DNA of 64,000 nucleotides from contig NZ_CP051167.1 of the NCBI RefSeq assembly GCF_012295525.1, positions 1 through 64,000 of the forward strand. Reading direction: 5' to 3'. The stretch is from Oxynema aestuarii AP17. GTDB lineage: Bacteria > Cyanobacteriota > Cyanobacteriia > Cyanobacteriales > Laspinemataceae. The translations under genes were made by a program, and so were the position numbers. How positions within the stretch are numbered: position 1 is the first letter of the stretch; the number at the start of each line of letters is the position of its first letter. Below, piece by piece: positions 18,922 to 28,072 of the stretch. The notes below the pieces were generated by a model. The model was not told the origin of the DNA. It saw nothing but the letters and a program-made list of their open reading frames with translations, and made no database searches.

Positions 18922-19177
18922 ATGCAAAAAATTGCATCGATTTCCACCAGTGGCTCGGTCGCTTGGGGAGGTTGCGAACTTCTGCGATCGCGTAGCGCCC
19001 AACACCTGGCACAACTGGGCGATCGCTGGGGTATCAATGTTTACAATTGGCCGCCGAATTCGCCGCCAATTCCCCTTGAAATTTGGGAACGAGAGCGCCG
19101 CAAATGCTACCCGGGAATTACGAGCCATCCTACCGCCCGACGCGGTGGCTAAATTGGCCGAACAACTCGCTGTTTAA
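18922..19177 (+). pseudogene. Decayed glycosyltransferase fragment
   Basis: The first 50 codons (MQKIASISTSGS, WGGCELLRSRSAQHLAQLGD, WGINVYNWPPNSPPI) resemble the N-terminus of a GT4 glycosyltransferase of the WGGSEELW type. Continuity is then lost. The +1 frame carries a plausible C-terminal tail (ATRELRAILPPDAVAKLAEQ) ending at 19177. A gene with a large internal deletion and frame change explains both pieces. A short expressed peptide cannot be excluded. Confidence 0.5.
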
Positions 19178-19231
19178 GATCGAAACTTGATTCATTCATT
19201 AAAAAATTGCCATTTTGGGTGAAAAGGTCTC

Positions 19232-20230
19232 ATGAATCAACCCAGCTCTGCTAACGATAACAATTTAATTCTCGGCTTAGTCAAGCGCTATGAATTTGAA
19301 AAAATCAAACCTTTTCTGATTTCTTTAAAAAACTGCGGTTATGCAGGGGATATTTGCTTTGTTTATTCGGATTTGAGCCAAAAAACCCTCGACGCGATCG
19401 CCGAATTCGGCGTCAAATTAATCCCGATGAACGAGTGGTACATTAACGTCCCCCTGTATCAGAAAGGACGATGGCAAGTGAAAAAAGCGTATTTCTATCA
19501 CTTGCTCGTTGCGAACTTTTTCCCTCTCAACCGCCTCAATTCTTATCTCGTCAAAGTCGTGAGCGATCGCCTCAATAACCCTATCCGAGCGCGGGCTCAA
19601 ATTGCAGCGAAGTTCGTCAACATGTTTTCGGCACGTTACTTGTTGTATTATCTATATTTGAGCGAATGCTCTCAACCTTACGATAACGTGATGTTAACGG
19701 ACGTTCGCGATGTTATTTTTCAACGCAATCCCTTTGATTTCGAGATCGGCGATCGCCTGTGCTGTTTTCTCGAAGACGAAACCAAAAGCCTCGGATCGTG
19801 TGAGGTCAATTCGACTTGGTTGCGCGAAGGATACGGACAACACGTCCTCGATGAAATCGGCGATCGTCGTATTTCTTGTGCCGGAACGATTATCGGTTCT
19901 CGCCGTGCCATTTTAGAGTATTTAGAAACCGTTGTCGATAATACCATCGAACTCAAACAACACGTTTGGGGGATCGATCAAGCGGTTCACAACTACACCG
20001 TGCAAATGGGAACATTAAAAAATGTAGTTTTTTATGAAAATTTTTGCGGTCCGGTGCTGACATTACACTATGCCAATGCCGAACAATTGCAATTCGACCC
20101 TGACGGATGGCTGGTAAACGCCGATGGCAGTATCGTTAACGTCTTACACCAGTACGATCGCCTCAGCCCCGAGATGCGGCAAAAAATGACCGTCTGTCAA
20201 AACAGTGAAGTGTTTGAAAAGCGCTCTTAA
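19232..20230 (+). CDS. GT-A-like glycosyltransferase family protein
   Basis: 332 residues. Near residue 155 the sequence NVMLTDVRDVIFQRNPF has the DxRDxxFQ pattern of LgtC/galactosyltransferase-like GT-A enzymes, whose acidic residues bind the metal and nucleotide sugar. A later HVWGIDQAVHNY resembles the acceptor-side DQ motif of that group. No membrane span is evident. It lies in the polysaccharide cluster, and the next GT4 gene begins about 60 bases after its stop, so the two probably form one unit. The sugar and linkage are unknown. Confidence 0.7.
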   Translation: MNQPSSANDNNLILGLVKRYEFEKIKPFLISLKNCGYAGDICFVYSDLSQKTLDAIAEFGVKLIPMNEWYINVPLYQKGRWQVKKAYFYHLLVANFFPLNRLNSYLVKVVSDRLNNPIRARAQIAAKFVNMFSARYLLYYLYLSECSQPYDNVMLTDVRDVIFQRNPFDFEIGDRLCCFLEDETKSLGSCEVNSTWLREGYGQHVLDEIGDRRISCAGTIIGSRRAILEYLETVVDNTIELKQHVWGIDQAVHNYTVQMGTLKNVVFYENFCGPVLTLHYANAEQLQFDPDGWLVNADGSIVNVLHQYDRLSPEMRQKMTVCQNSEVFEKRS

Positions 20231-20291
20231 GCTTCCCAAACGATTCGGCGATCGCTGGCTTTTCAACCTACAGCCTTTCGTAGAAAATAAC

Positions 20292-21407
20292 ATGAAATTT
20301 AAACGCATTGTCGCCACAGGAGAACCGGGTTTCCTCTATCGCCGCCAATATCTGTTTCAAGCCTTATCGCCACATTTCGATCGGTTCGACACTTTACCCT
20401 GTGGCGAGTTCTATTCCCTCGAACTCCTCGATCGAATTGCCAATTTTTTGTTTAAAGTTGCCTATCGCTTTTCCGTCAGTCAAGCCGATCGCTGGTTTCA
20501 GAAAAATCCCCGAGCCTATCGGATCAAATCTCGGAACGCCGAACGCAAAATCAGACAATTACAACCTCCTCCCGATTTAGTCTTTCACGTGTTCGGACTG
20601 TTCGCCCCTTTTTGGGATTCATTTGAGATTCCCTACACCCTTTATTTAGATTACACGATGGCCTTGGCCGCCCAAAATTGGCCGCAGTGGGCGCCATTTT
20701 CGACCCCCGAAGCATTAGCCGCCTGGATGGCGTGCGAACGGCAAACGTACCGACGAGCCTATCGTATTTTTGCGATTAGTCAACGGGTGAAATCTTCGTT
20801 AATTGAAGATTATGGCATCGAGGGCGATCGTATTATTGTTGTCGGTTCGGCTCCTAATTTTAACGAACCCTACGAGTTGGAAAAACCGTTAGGTTCTCAG
20901 CAAATTTTATTCAATGCCTCGGACTTTAAACGCAAGGGAGGCGATTTGGTGTTAGCGGCGTTCCCTCAAGTCAAAAAAGCGTTACCCAACGCGACCTTAA
21001 CGATCGTCGGTCGTCAATTGAATCTCCCGTTGAGTGAAGGAGTGAGCAATCCGGGACGGATCGGGTCGCGAGAGGCGATGCGCGAGCTGTTCGTGCGATC
21101 GGATTTAGTGTTGTCGCCGTCCTATTGCGACCCTTTCCCCATTTTTGTGATGGAAGCGATGAGTCACGGGGTGCCTTGCATCGTTTCCAATCGCGATGGA
21201 ATGCCGGAAATTGTGAACGATCGCGACAATGGTCGGGTGCTTCCGATACAAGATCCGGAGCTGTTGGCGGAGTATATTATCGAAGTGCTCGGCAATCTAA
21301 AGCAATTAAAAAGATATTCGCAAGCGGCGAAACAAACCATAAAAACGCGATTAAACTGGCCGACCATCGCCGATAAAATGCTTCTAGCTTTATCTGAAAC
21401 GCCCTGA
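20292..21407 (+). CDS. Family 4 glycosyltransferase
   Basis: 371 residues from ATG 20292 (MKFKRIVATGEPGFLYRRQY). An upstream in-frame ATG at 20205 would overlap the preceding gene and adds no conserved sequence. The C-terminal GT-B half shows ILFNASDFKRKGGDLVLAAF, LTIVGRQL and the EX7E-like SPSYCDPFPIFVMEAMSHG, followed by PCIVSNRDGMPEIV. The N-terminal domain is divergent, as in capsule-type transferases. It is the last gene before a spacer of about 1.2 kb. Confidence 0.88.
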   Translation: MKFKRIVATGEPGFLYRRQYLFQALSPHFDRFDTLPCGEFYSLELLDRIANFLFKVAYRFSVSQADRWFQKNPRAYRIKSRNAERKIRQLQPPPDLVFHVFGLFAPFWDSFEIPYTLYLDYTMALAAQNWPQWAPFSTPEALAAWMACERQTYRRAYRIFAISQRVKSSLIEDYGIEGDRIIVVGSAPNFNEPYELEKPLGSQQILFNASDFKRKGGDLVLAAFPQVKKALPNATLTIVGRQLNLPLSEGVSNPGRIGSREAMRELFVRSDLVLSPSYCDPFPIFVMEAMSHGVPCIVSNRDGMPEIVNDRDNGRVLPIQDPELLAEYIIEVLGNLKQLKRYSQAAKQTIKTRLNWPTIADKMLLALSETP

Positions 21408-22580
21408 CGAGGGCGGTATACTGACGATCTTCGCGTAACAATTCCCCTCGCCGTCGAGATTGAGGCACAACGATCGACCGCAATCTTTTGATTACAATTT
21501 TTGTTCTACTCCGTTACCCGATCGATGCGGGTTTTTTTGTCGCCAAAAATTTAAGGGAATCGAGGGCGATCGCCTCATTTTTGTTCTACAACGGCGCGCG
21601 GCGATCGCCCCATTTCACGAAATGTGTGACCTCTTTTAATCCTGATTTCTCATCAGTAATGCTACTGAATTCGGCCATTTTGGCTCGGGGTTTTCCGCAA
21701 GATTTACGCCTTTGAAGCGCGCTAAGCGGCTCGCATCGGCGATCGAGAGCTAAAAAGGGGTTTAGCCCCTCATGGGCTTTACCCTTCCGGGGTTTATTTC
21801 GGGGGGCGATCGCCCGGGACAGCTCCCCCGGCGCCACCGCAAAATCACGGAGCGCGGGAATAGCGATCGGAAGCAAAACCGCTAAAACCCCTAGAAGCTC
21901 TCCGAGGGGTCTGTCACGTCTAATCCTTCATAATTCCCGATTGAAGCCCCTTCCTGGCTCGTTCTGGGGTCGTTGCGGCGAGATCGGAAGGTGACTCGGA
22001 ATCGCCAATCCGTATTTTTCGGGATTTTTCCGTAGATTTGCGTCCGCATTTTTATGCAAGTTGACCGAGTATCTTTACGTAATCTTCATAAAGTTCCCGA
22101 GCATTATAAATATTCGGTAAATACCTATTCCATACGGAAGCGCTTCTTCTATACTCGTAAACTATATTAAAGATTCAGCGAATCTAAAATATCTTTCGTC
22201 TTCGATGCAGGTGTATTCTTCGTTAACGGGGACAACGGGGAAAGCATACCCCCTCTTTTTAAGTAAATAGACTTAATCGAAAGAGGTACAAACTGCATGG
22301 AAGTCCAATTCAGCCAGTGAGTTTCCCTTGAAGGCGTGAGAAGAACAACTGAAAACCTCCACTCAACCTCGATTGAGGGAGAACGAGTTAACTTCGATCG
22401 CCCCAGAATTCCAGCCAGAGCATAACTAAATAATCTGTTTTTTTCCAGAGGAAGAAAGCAATTGTGCGGGGGGGTTAACCCGACAGCTCGTCCGGAGAGA
22501 AAGCCTCGGTCTGTTTATCTAAAAAGCCAGGAAATTAATTACAGCTACATTTAAGGTGTCGAACATTTGGGAGGTGTGTG
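21408..22580. other. 1.17-kb non-coding leader upstream of wecG-like gene
   Basis: No frame here gives a recognisable protein. The left half is rich in GCGATCGC sites and has a small hairpin near 21894-21915 (ACCCCT/AGGGGT). The right half (from about 22050) is AT-richer and looks like a promoter and long 5' leader. It contains a GGGG-AAAGCATA-CCCC hairpin followed by CTCTTTTT near 22237-22260, which is terminator-like, and a CTCAA/TTGAG hairpin near 22362-22377. No known riboswitch consensus was matched by eye. Confidence 0.45.
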
Positions 22581-23399
22581 ATGGAAACAATTAAAATCCT
22601 CAATACTTTAATTGATAACTTGTCAATGAAAGAGTTGCTAGAACAACTCGAATCTGGAGTGGTGTTTACTCCGAATGTCGATCACTTAATGAAGCTTCAA
22701 AAAGATCGGGATTTTCGCAAGTGCTATGAGTCGGCAGATTATAAAGTTTGCGACAGTAAAATTGTCGAATATGCCACCAAGTTCTTAGGAACCCCTGTTA
22801 AAGAAAAAATTTCCGGTTCCGATCTCTTTCCGGCGTTTTATAACCATCACAAAAACAACGAATCCATCAAGATTTTCTTGTTAGGAGCGGGTCGCGGAGT
22901 TGCCCTGAAAGCCCAAGGAAAAATCAATCGGAAAGTGGGTAGAGAAATTATTGTCGGCGCCCTTTCGCCTTCGTTTGGATTTGAGAAAAACGAGCAAGAA
23001 TGTTTGGCGATTATCGATCGCATCAACCGTTCCGGAGCGACGGTTCTGGCGGTCGGCGTGGGAGCGCCCAAACAAGAAAAATGGATTGCTCGTTACAAAC
23101 ATTTAATGCCGAATATTAAAATCTTTTTGGCGATTGGAGCGACAATCGAATTTGAAGCCGGACACAAGCAACGATCGCCGAAATGGATGAGTGAAATGGG
23201 TGTGGAATGGCTGCACCGATTAGTTTCAGAACCGCAACGCTTGTGGAAACGCTATTTATTAGATGACCTGCCGTTTTTATGGCTGGTGTTGAAACAAAAA
23301 GTCGCGATGGAAGGAGAAGGCGAGTTGTTCAAACTCTTTCCTTTGTTAGGGTCTTCGGAGAGTTGCGAACCGTTGGGTCCGGAGGTCTTACAGAATTAA
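22581..23399 (+). CDS. WecG/TagA/CpsF-family glycosyltransferase
   Basis: 272 residues. Members transfer a sugar such as N-acetylmannosamine (TagA) or its uronic acid (WecG) to an undecaprenyl-linked acceptor. The family pattern is clear: FTPNVDHLMKLQKD, then YKVCDSKIVEYATKFLG, GSDLFPAFY, IFLLGAGRGVALKA, VLAVGVGAPKQEKWIARYK and FLAIGATIEFEAGHKQRSPK. The C-terminal LHRLVSEPQRLWKRYLLDD is the usual membrane-associating tail. I choose ATG 22581 over GTG 22578 because GGGAGGT is spaced five bases from the ATG. A long leader precedes it. Confidence 0.93.
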   Translation: METIKILNTLIDNLSMKELLEQLESGVVFTPNVDHLMKLQKDRDFRKCYESADYKVCDSKIVEYATKFLGTPVKEKISGSDLFPAFYNHHKNNESIKIFLLGAGRGVALKAQGKINRKVGREIIVGALSPSFGFEKNEQECLAIIDRINRSGATVLAVGVGAPKQEKWIARYKHLMPNIKIFLAIGATIEFEAGHKQRSPKWMSEMGVEWLHRLVSEPQRLWKRYLLDDLPFLWLVLKQKVAMEGEGELFKLFPLLGSSESCEPLGPEVLQN

Positions 23400-23561
23400 A
23401 TATTTTCTTAATTTTTCGAGGGGATGATTTGAGCGATCGCGCCCCCAGTCTTCGGTACGCAGGGAAGAGCGCTACAAGGCGATCGCCCGTAGGTGCAATA
23501 GGGGTTTGAAATTGTCGATTTCACCCCAGAAGCCATCGATACCCTTCAGTGAAGCATTGAG

Positions 23562-24665
23562 TTACTTCGAGGGAGATTCGAGTGCCGATCGATACAAATG
23601 GTGAAGGCGATCGCAATACGTCTTCACATCGAGCGGTTCCACCCGATGCCGAGCATTTATACCTAGGCGAATTCGTAACGGTTCGTTATCGATCGCCTGT
23701 TGCATGGCCGCACTTAACTCGGCGATGGCGCCGGGGGTAACCAGCCATCCGGTTTCGTCGGGGGTTAGCACTTCGGCAATCCCGCCGACAGGAGTGGCGA
23801 TCGCCGGAAGCGCCCAACTCATAGATTCGAGTAATGCCATCGGTAAGCCTTCGTTATACGAGGGCAACACAAACACACTGGCTTCAGCTAACAATTGAGC
23901 GCGTCGGACCGGATCGACCCAACCGGGGAAGGTAATGCGATCGCCTAAATTCAACTGGCTGACGCGATCGCGCGCCCTCTCGATCTCCCCATCTCCCGCC
24001 ATAGTGAGAGTCGCGCGATCGCGACGATCCGGCGGTAACGCGGCGAACGCCTCGATCGCGTCGAAAGCCCCTTTGCGCTGACCGATGCGCCCCAAAAACA
24101 AAAAATTGACCGTTGTTTGGGCGCGGCGGTCGGGAACCTCCGGGGGAATTTCCACCGGATTCGGGATCGGGATAACCCGGTCGGGGTCTAAGTTCAACTG
24201 TTCGACGTAGAAGGTTTTCCAACTTTCGGAAAGGACGATTAAATAGCTAGACTGCCGGAAAATGCGAGCGATCGCCGAGCGCCAAACCGGGGCTAAATTT
24301 TGGTAAAACGTGTGAAACTCGCTACCGTGGGCGTGCAGAATCGCGGGTTTGCCAAAACGCCGAACCACGGACAGGGCGATCGCCTTGCGAAACACGCTCC
24401 CCCGTTCGGCAAAATGAATGTGAACCAGGTCGGTTTCGCCGCGTCCTAACTGGGCCGCCAATTCTTTCAACCCCGTAGCGAAGACCTGGAGGCGCCGGGC
24501 GATCGATCCTTCCTCGTGGGTGACAATGTGATCGATCTTTAACTCCGGGGGTGCGTGGCGAAAGATCGCCTCCTCCACTGCAGCCACACCGCCTTTTTGC
24601 CGTAACGTCGGGCCTAACATCGTCACGTGCAGCCGAGTTGGGGCGATTGCCGACGAACTGTCCAT
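23562..24665 (-). CDS. Family 4 glycosyltransferase
   Basis: 367-residue GT-B enzyme starting at ATG 24665 (MDSSSAIAPTR); a TTG one codon upstream is less likely. The N-terminal MLGPTLRQKGGVAAVEEAI glycine loop, the central FLFLGRIGQRKGAFDAIEAF and the EX7E motif FVLPSYNEGLPMALLESMSW with GGIAEVL mark a GT4 glycosyltransferase. It is the second gene of the cluster on the minus strand and is divergent from the methyltransferase at 24860; the AT-rich 194-base spacer probably holds both promoters. Confidence 0.92.
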   Translation of the reverse strand: MDSSSAIAPTRLHVTMLGPTLRQKGGVAAVEEAIFRHAPPELKIDHIVTHEEGSIARRLQVFATGLKELAAQLGRGETDLVHIHFAERGSVFRKAIALSVVRRFGKPAILHAHGSEFHTFYQNLAPVWRSAIARIFRQSSYLIVLSESWKTFYVEQLNLDPDRVIPIPNPVEIPPEVPDRRAQTTVNFLFLGRIGQRKGAFDAIEAFAALPPDRRDRATLTMAGDGEIERARDRVSQLNLGDRITFPGWVDPVRRAQLLAEASVFVLPSYNEGLPMALLESMSWALPAIATPVGGIAEVLTPDETGWLVTPGAIAELSAAMQQAIDNEPLRIRLGINARHRVEPLDVKTYCDRLHHLYRSALESPSK

Positions 24666-24859
24666 CAAAAATGCTCCCTTGCTTCTATTTTTTGAAATTC
24701 GGTCAACGATCGTGCTACCATTGTGTATTATTTAACGAAAATAGAACATTAATTAAAATAGAAATGTTTTTACACTAAAATATCGTACAGCGATCGTGTT
24801 TTTACGATAAATTGAGTGTAAATTCGTGTTCGGAAGCCTCGCAAGATTAGGGGAATTCT

Positions 24860-25570
24860 ATGCTCGAAGAAGATCCGCAATTGCAATCTGTTTTCGATCG
24901 CCTGGTACGGGACAAAACCCAGTTAAAAGTTCTCGAAGTCGGCTGTGGTTCCTGTAGCTATCTGGATATGGGAGCGAACACCTACCTCGTCGGCATCGAT
25001 CTGTCCGAGAAACAACTCGAACGCAATACCATTCTCGACGAAAAAATTTTAGGAGATGTCGAAACCTATAATTTCCCCGAAAACGAATATGATGTCATCG
25101 TTTGTTGGTGGATCTTAGAACATCTCGATCGCCCGGAACGCGCCTTAGCCAACTGTCAAAAAGCGTTGAAAAAAGATGGGATTTTAATTGTCGCCGTTCC
25201 TAACGTCATGTCCCTCAAAGGATTGCTGACGAAATATACTCCCCATCAATTTCACGTTTGGGTGTACCGCTATATTTTTGGAGAACAACTCGCCGGAGTA
25301 GACGATCGCGTCCCCTTCCGGACATTTTTAAGACAGACGATTTCACCCAAAGCGATCCAAGAATTTGCGCGCCACCACAATCTGAATGTAGAACATTTTT
25401 ATTTATATGAAAATCCCCGTCAAAAACGCCTGCGAAATCGCCACCCGGCGATCGATACAAGCTGGAAAGTTCTCGCCACCGTCACTAAAGCCTTAACCTT
25501 CGGTCAAATTGACGCCGAACTGACCGATTTTATTGCCGTCTTGCGCAAAACCGAAGCGACCCACTCGTAA
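24860..25570 (+). CDS. Class I SAM-dependent methyltransferase
   Basis: 236 residues. SAM motif I is LKVLEVGCGSCSYLDMG and the acidic loop is VGIDLSEKQLERN. YDVIVCWWILEHLDRPERAL corresponds to motif II of the Methyltransf_11/UbiE-like fold, and KDGILIVAVPNVMSLKGL to motif III. The region after 130 is basic and aromatic and may contact the acceptor. In the polysaccharide cluster a sugar or lipid-carrier methylation role is likely but unproven. ATG 24860 follows a TTAGGGGA ribosome-binding site. Confidence 0.87.
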   Translation: MLEEDPQLQSVFDRLVRDKTQLKVLEVGCGSCSYLDMGANTYLVGIDLSEKQLERNTILDEKILGDVETYNFPENEYDVIVCWWILEHLDRPERALANCQKALKKDGILIVAVPNVMSLKGLLTKYTPHQFHVWVYRYIFGEQLAGVDDRVPFRTFLRQTISPKAIQEFARHHNLNVEHFYLYENPRQKRLRNRHPAIDTSWKVLATVTKALTFGQIDAELTDFIAVLRKTEATHS

Positions 25571-25840
25571 GAGAGAGGGAGGGGGGAATCGGGGGTGAGT
25601 GATTCCCTCGCCAGCGATCGAATCGCCCCCCGATGGAGTCGCGATCGCTCCCCACAAGAGACAAATCCAATTTTGTAAAATAGAATAGCCTTAGAATAGT
25701 CGAAGTGTAAAAGTCGTTTGGGTACAATCGATTCGTACTAGCCGTCGTTCGGCGATCGTCGGTTCTGTAGATCGGGCGGCGGAACAAGTCGAGATTGCTG
25801 GGGGAACGCCGACCCAATCCCGAAGGTTAACAACAGACTT

Positions 25841-28072
25841 ATGGAGAACCAAATTTACACCGAAGACATCGATTTTCAGAAATATTGGCTAGTTCTCAAA
25901 CGACACTGGCTTCCATCTTCCTGCGTATTTTTATTAATTTTTGCTTTAGCTTTTGCATTTGCCTACACCCGCAAACCGACCTACGAAGCCAGTGGCAAGT
26001 TACTGATTAAAAAACGGAACACCACCTCGGCGTTAGTCACCGAAGCCGGAGCCAAATTAGGCGAACTCGATTCCGTTTACCAACTCAACTCTCCCCTAGA
26101 TACGGAAGCGGAAATTATTAGTTCGACGCCGATTATCGAGCAGACGATCGCCGAACTGCAATTAAAAGGTCCCGAAGGCAATTTAATCCCCCCGGGAGGG
26201 TTGTTAAGTGGACTGGGGGTCAAAGGGATTAAAGGCACCGACGTGTTGCTGATTACCTATCAAGCGGGAAATCCGGAAGAAGCGGCAACCGTCGTTAATA
26301 AAGTGATGGAAGTTTACATCGAAAATAATATTCTCGTCAATCGGTCGGAAGCCGCCGCCGCCCGAGAATTTATTAATAAAGAACTCCCCGAAATCGAAGC
26401 GAGATTGAGTAGGGCGGAGGCCGAATTACGCAATTTTAAAGAGCGAAATAATATCGTCGAGCTAGAAGAAGAAGCGAGATCGGCGGTTTTCGTCATGGGC
26501 GAAATCGAGACCGAAAAAAGTAAAAAAGAAGCGGCTCTCGCCGATGCGACGGCGCGCAGTGCGGCATTACAGCAACAAATGGGCCTCAATTCCGCACAGG
26601 CGATCGCCTTGGGGGCGATCGGGGAATCGATGGCAGTACAGAACCTGTTCCGGGAACTGCAACAAGTCGAGAACGACTTAGCCGTACAGCGCACCCGCTA
26701 TCAATCCAAACACCCGATTATTGCCAATCTGACGCGCAAGCGCGTGAGTTTGCAAGCATTATTACAAGAGCGAATTCGAGATATTCTCGGCAGTCAACTG
26801 CAACTGCCCCGAGAAAGTTTTGAAATTGGTTTAGTCCAACAACAACTGTTATTAGATTTAGTCGATTCTGAAGTTCAACGTCTCGGCTTGGTTTCCCAAG
26901 TGAGAGCCTTAGAAGAGGCAAGGTATTCGCAGCAGCAACGGGCGAATGTTTTGCCGCGTTTGCAAGAAGGATTGCGCGAGTTAGAACGGAAAGTCAATGC
27001 GGCTCAATCGACGTATGAAATTTTATTAAAAAATCTGCAAGAAGTGCAGATCGTCGAGAACCAAAATGTCGGGAACGCGCGGGTGATTGCGAGTGCGAGT
27101 CCGCCGGAATTTCCCGTCGGATCGGGTAAAAAATTGTATTTGGCGGCGGGGATTGTGGCCGGGGGAATGTTGTATGTGGTCACGGCATTTTTATTGGAGT
27201 TAATCGATCCGTCGATTAAAACGGCGAAAGAAGTGCGCGAGGTTTTCCGCTATACCGTGTTGGGGATGATTCCCAAATATCGCAAAAAAGGGTTTTTCTT
27301 TCAAAATAAAATCGACCAAATTACACCGGATTTGCCCGTGCGCGATCGCCCCCACTGGGTGGTGAGTGAAACCTATCGGATGTTACAGGCAAATTTGCGC
27401 TTTTTGAGTCCGGATAAAGAACTCAAAACGATCGTCGTCACGAGTTCGATGGCGAAAGAAGGAAAATCTGCGGTAGCGGCGAATTTAGCGCTGGCGATCG
27501 CCCAACTCGGGCGCCGGGTTCTTTTGATCGATGCGGACTTGCGCCATCCCATCCAACACCACATCTGGGATTTAACCAATATTGCAGGCTTGAGTGATGC
27601 GATCGTCGGTCAAGTCGAACTCGACCAAGCCACCCTCGATGTCAGCGACAATCTCGACGTGTTGCCCTCGGGGGTGATTCCACCAAATGCCTTGGCCTTG
27701 CTCGATTCTAAGCGGATGGCCGGGGCGATCGAGCAATTTGCGCAAGACTACGATTTCATCCTGATCGATACTCCGCCGTTAGTGATGGCCGCCGATGCCT
27801 TGACCGTCGGTAAAATGAGCGACGGCATCGTTTTAGTCGTCCGTCCCGGGGCGATCGATCGCGTCAGCGCCGCCGCTTCCCAACAGTTGTTACGACAGTC
27901 CGGCGTCAATGTATTGGGCATCGTCGTCAACGGCGTCATCATGCAGAACGAACCCGATAGCTACTTCCACCACGCCCAAGCCTACTACAAGCAAGACCAT
28001 CCCATCCCGATGAAAAAGATGGTCGCCCCCAGTCAGTCCGCACCCCCTCAAGTCCCGCAAGCCGATGAATAG
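25841..28072 (+). CDS. Wzc-type polysaccharide co-polymerase/tyrosine autokinase
   Basis: 743-residue inner-membrane protein that sets chain length and couples synthesis to export. An N-terminal Wzz domain starts after DFQKYWLVLKRHW, with membrane spans at about 24-43 and 427-448 and a long periplasmic coiled coil between (about 170-400). The cytosolic BY-kinase domain has Walker A SSMAKEGKSA with Lys542, Walker A-prime LLIDADLRHP and Walker B FILIDTPPLVM. The tail has only a few tyrosines (DSYFHHAQAYYKQ), the likely autophosphorylation cluster. It overlaps the export gene by eight bases (ATGAATAG), indicating translational coupling. Confidence 0.93.
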   Translation: MENQIYTEDIDFQKYWLVLKRHWLPSSCVFLLIFALAFAFAYTRKPTYEASGKLLIKKRNTTSALVTEAGAKLGELDSVYQLNSPLDTEAEIISSTPIIEQTIAELQLKGPEGNLIPPGGLLSGLGVKGIKGTDVLLITYQAGNPEEAATVVNKVMEVYIENNILVNRSEAAAAREFINKELPEIEARLSRAEAELRNFKERNNIVELEEEARSAVFVMGEIETEKSKKEAALADATARSAALQQQMGLNSAQAIALGAIGESMAVQNLFRELQQVENDLAVQRTRYQSKHPIIANLTRKRVSLQALLQERIRDILGSQLQLPRESFEIGLVQQQLLLDLVDSEVQRLGLVSQVRALEEARYSQQQRANVLPRLQEGLRELERKVNAAQSTYEILLKNLQEVQIVENQNVGNARVIASASPPEFPVGSGKKLYLAAGIVAGGMLYVVTAFLLELIDPSIKTAKEVREVFRYTVLGMIPKYRKKGFFFQNKIDQITPDLPVRDRPHWVVSETYRMLQANLRFLSPDKELKTIVVTSSMAKEGKSAVAANLALAIAQLGRRVLLIDADLRHPIQHHIWDLTNIAGLSDAIVGQVELDQATLDVSDNLDVLPSGVIPPNALALLDSKRMAGAIEQFAQDYDFILIDTPPLVMAADALTVGKMSDGIVLVVRPGAIDRVSAAASQQLLRQSGVNVLGIVVNGVIMQNEPDSYFHHAQAYYKQDHPIPMKKMVAPSQSAPPQVPQADE

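Noticed and set aside
22226-22262. c-di-GMP or other riboswitch before the WecG-like gene
   Set aside because: Only a small G/C hairpin with a T run is visible; none of the conserved GEMM or other riboswitch cores could be matched.
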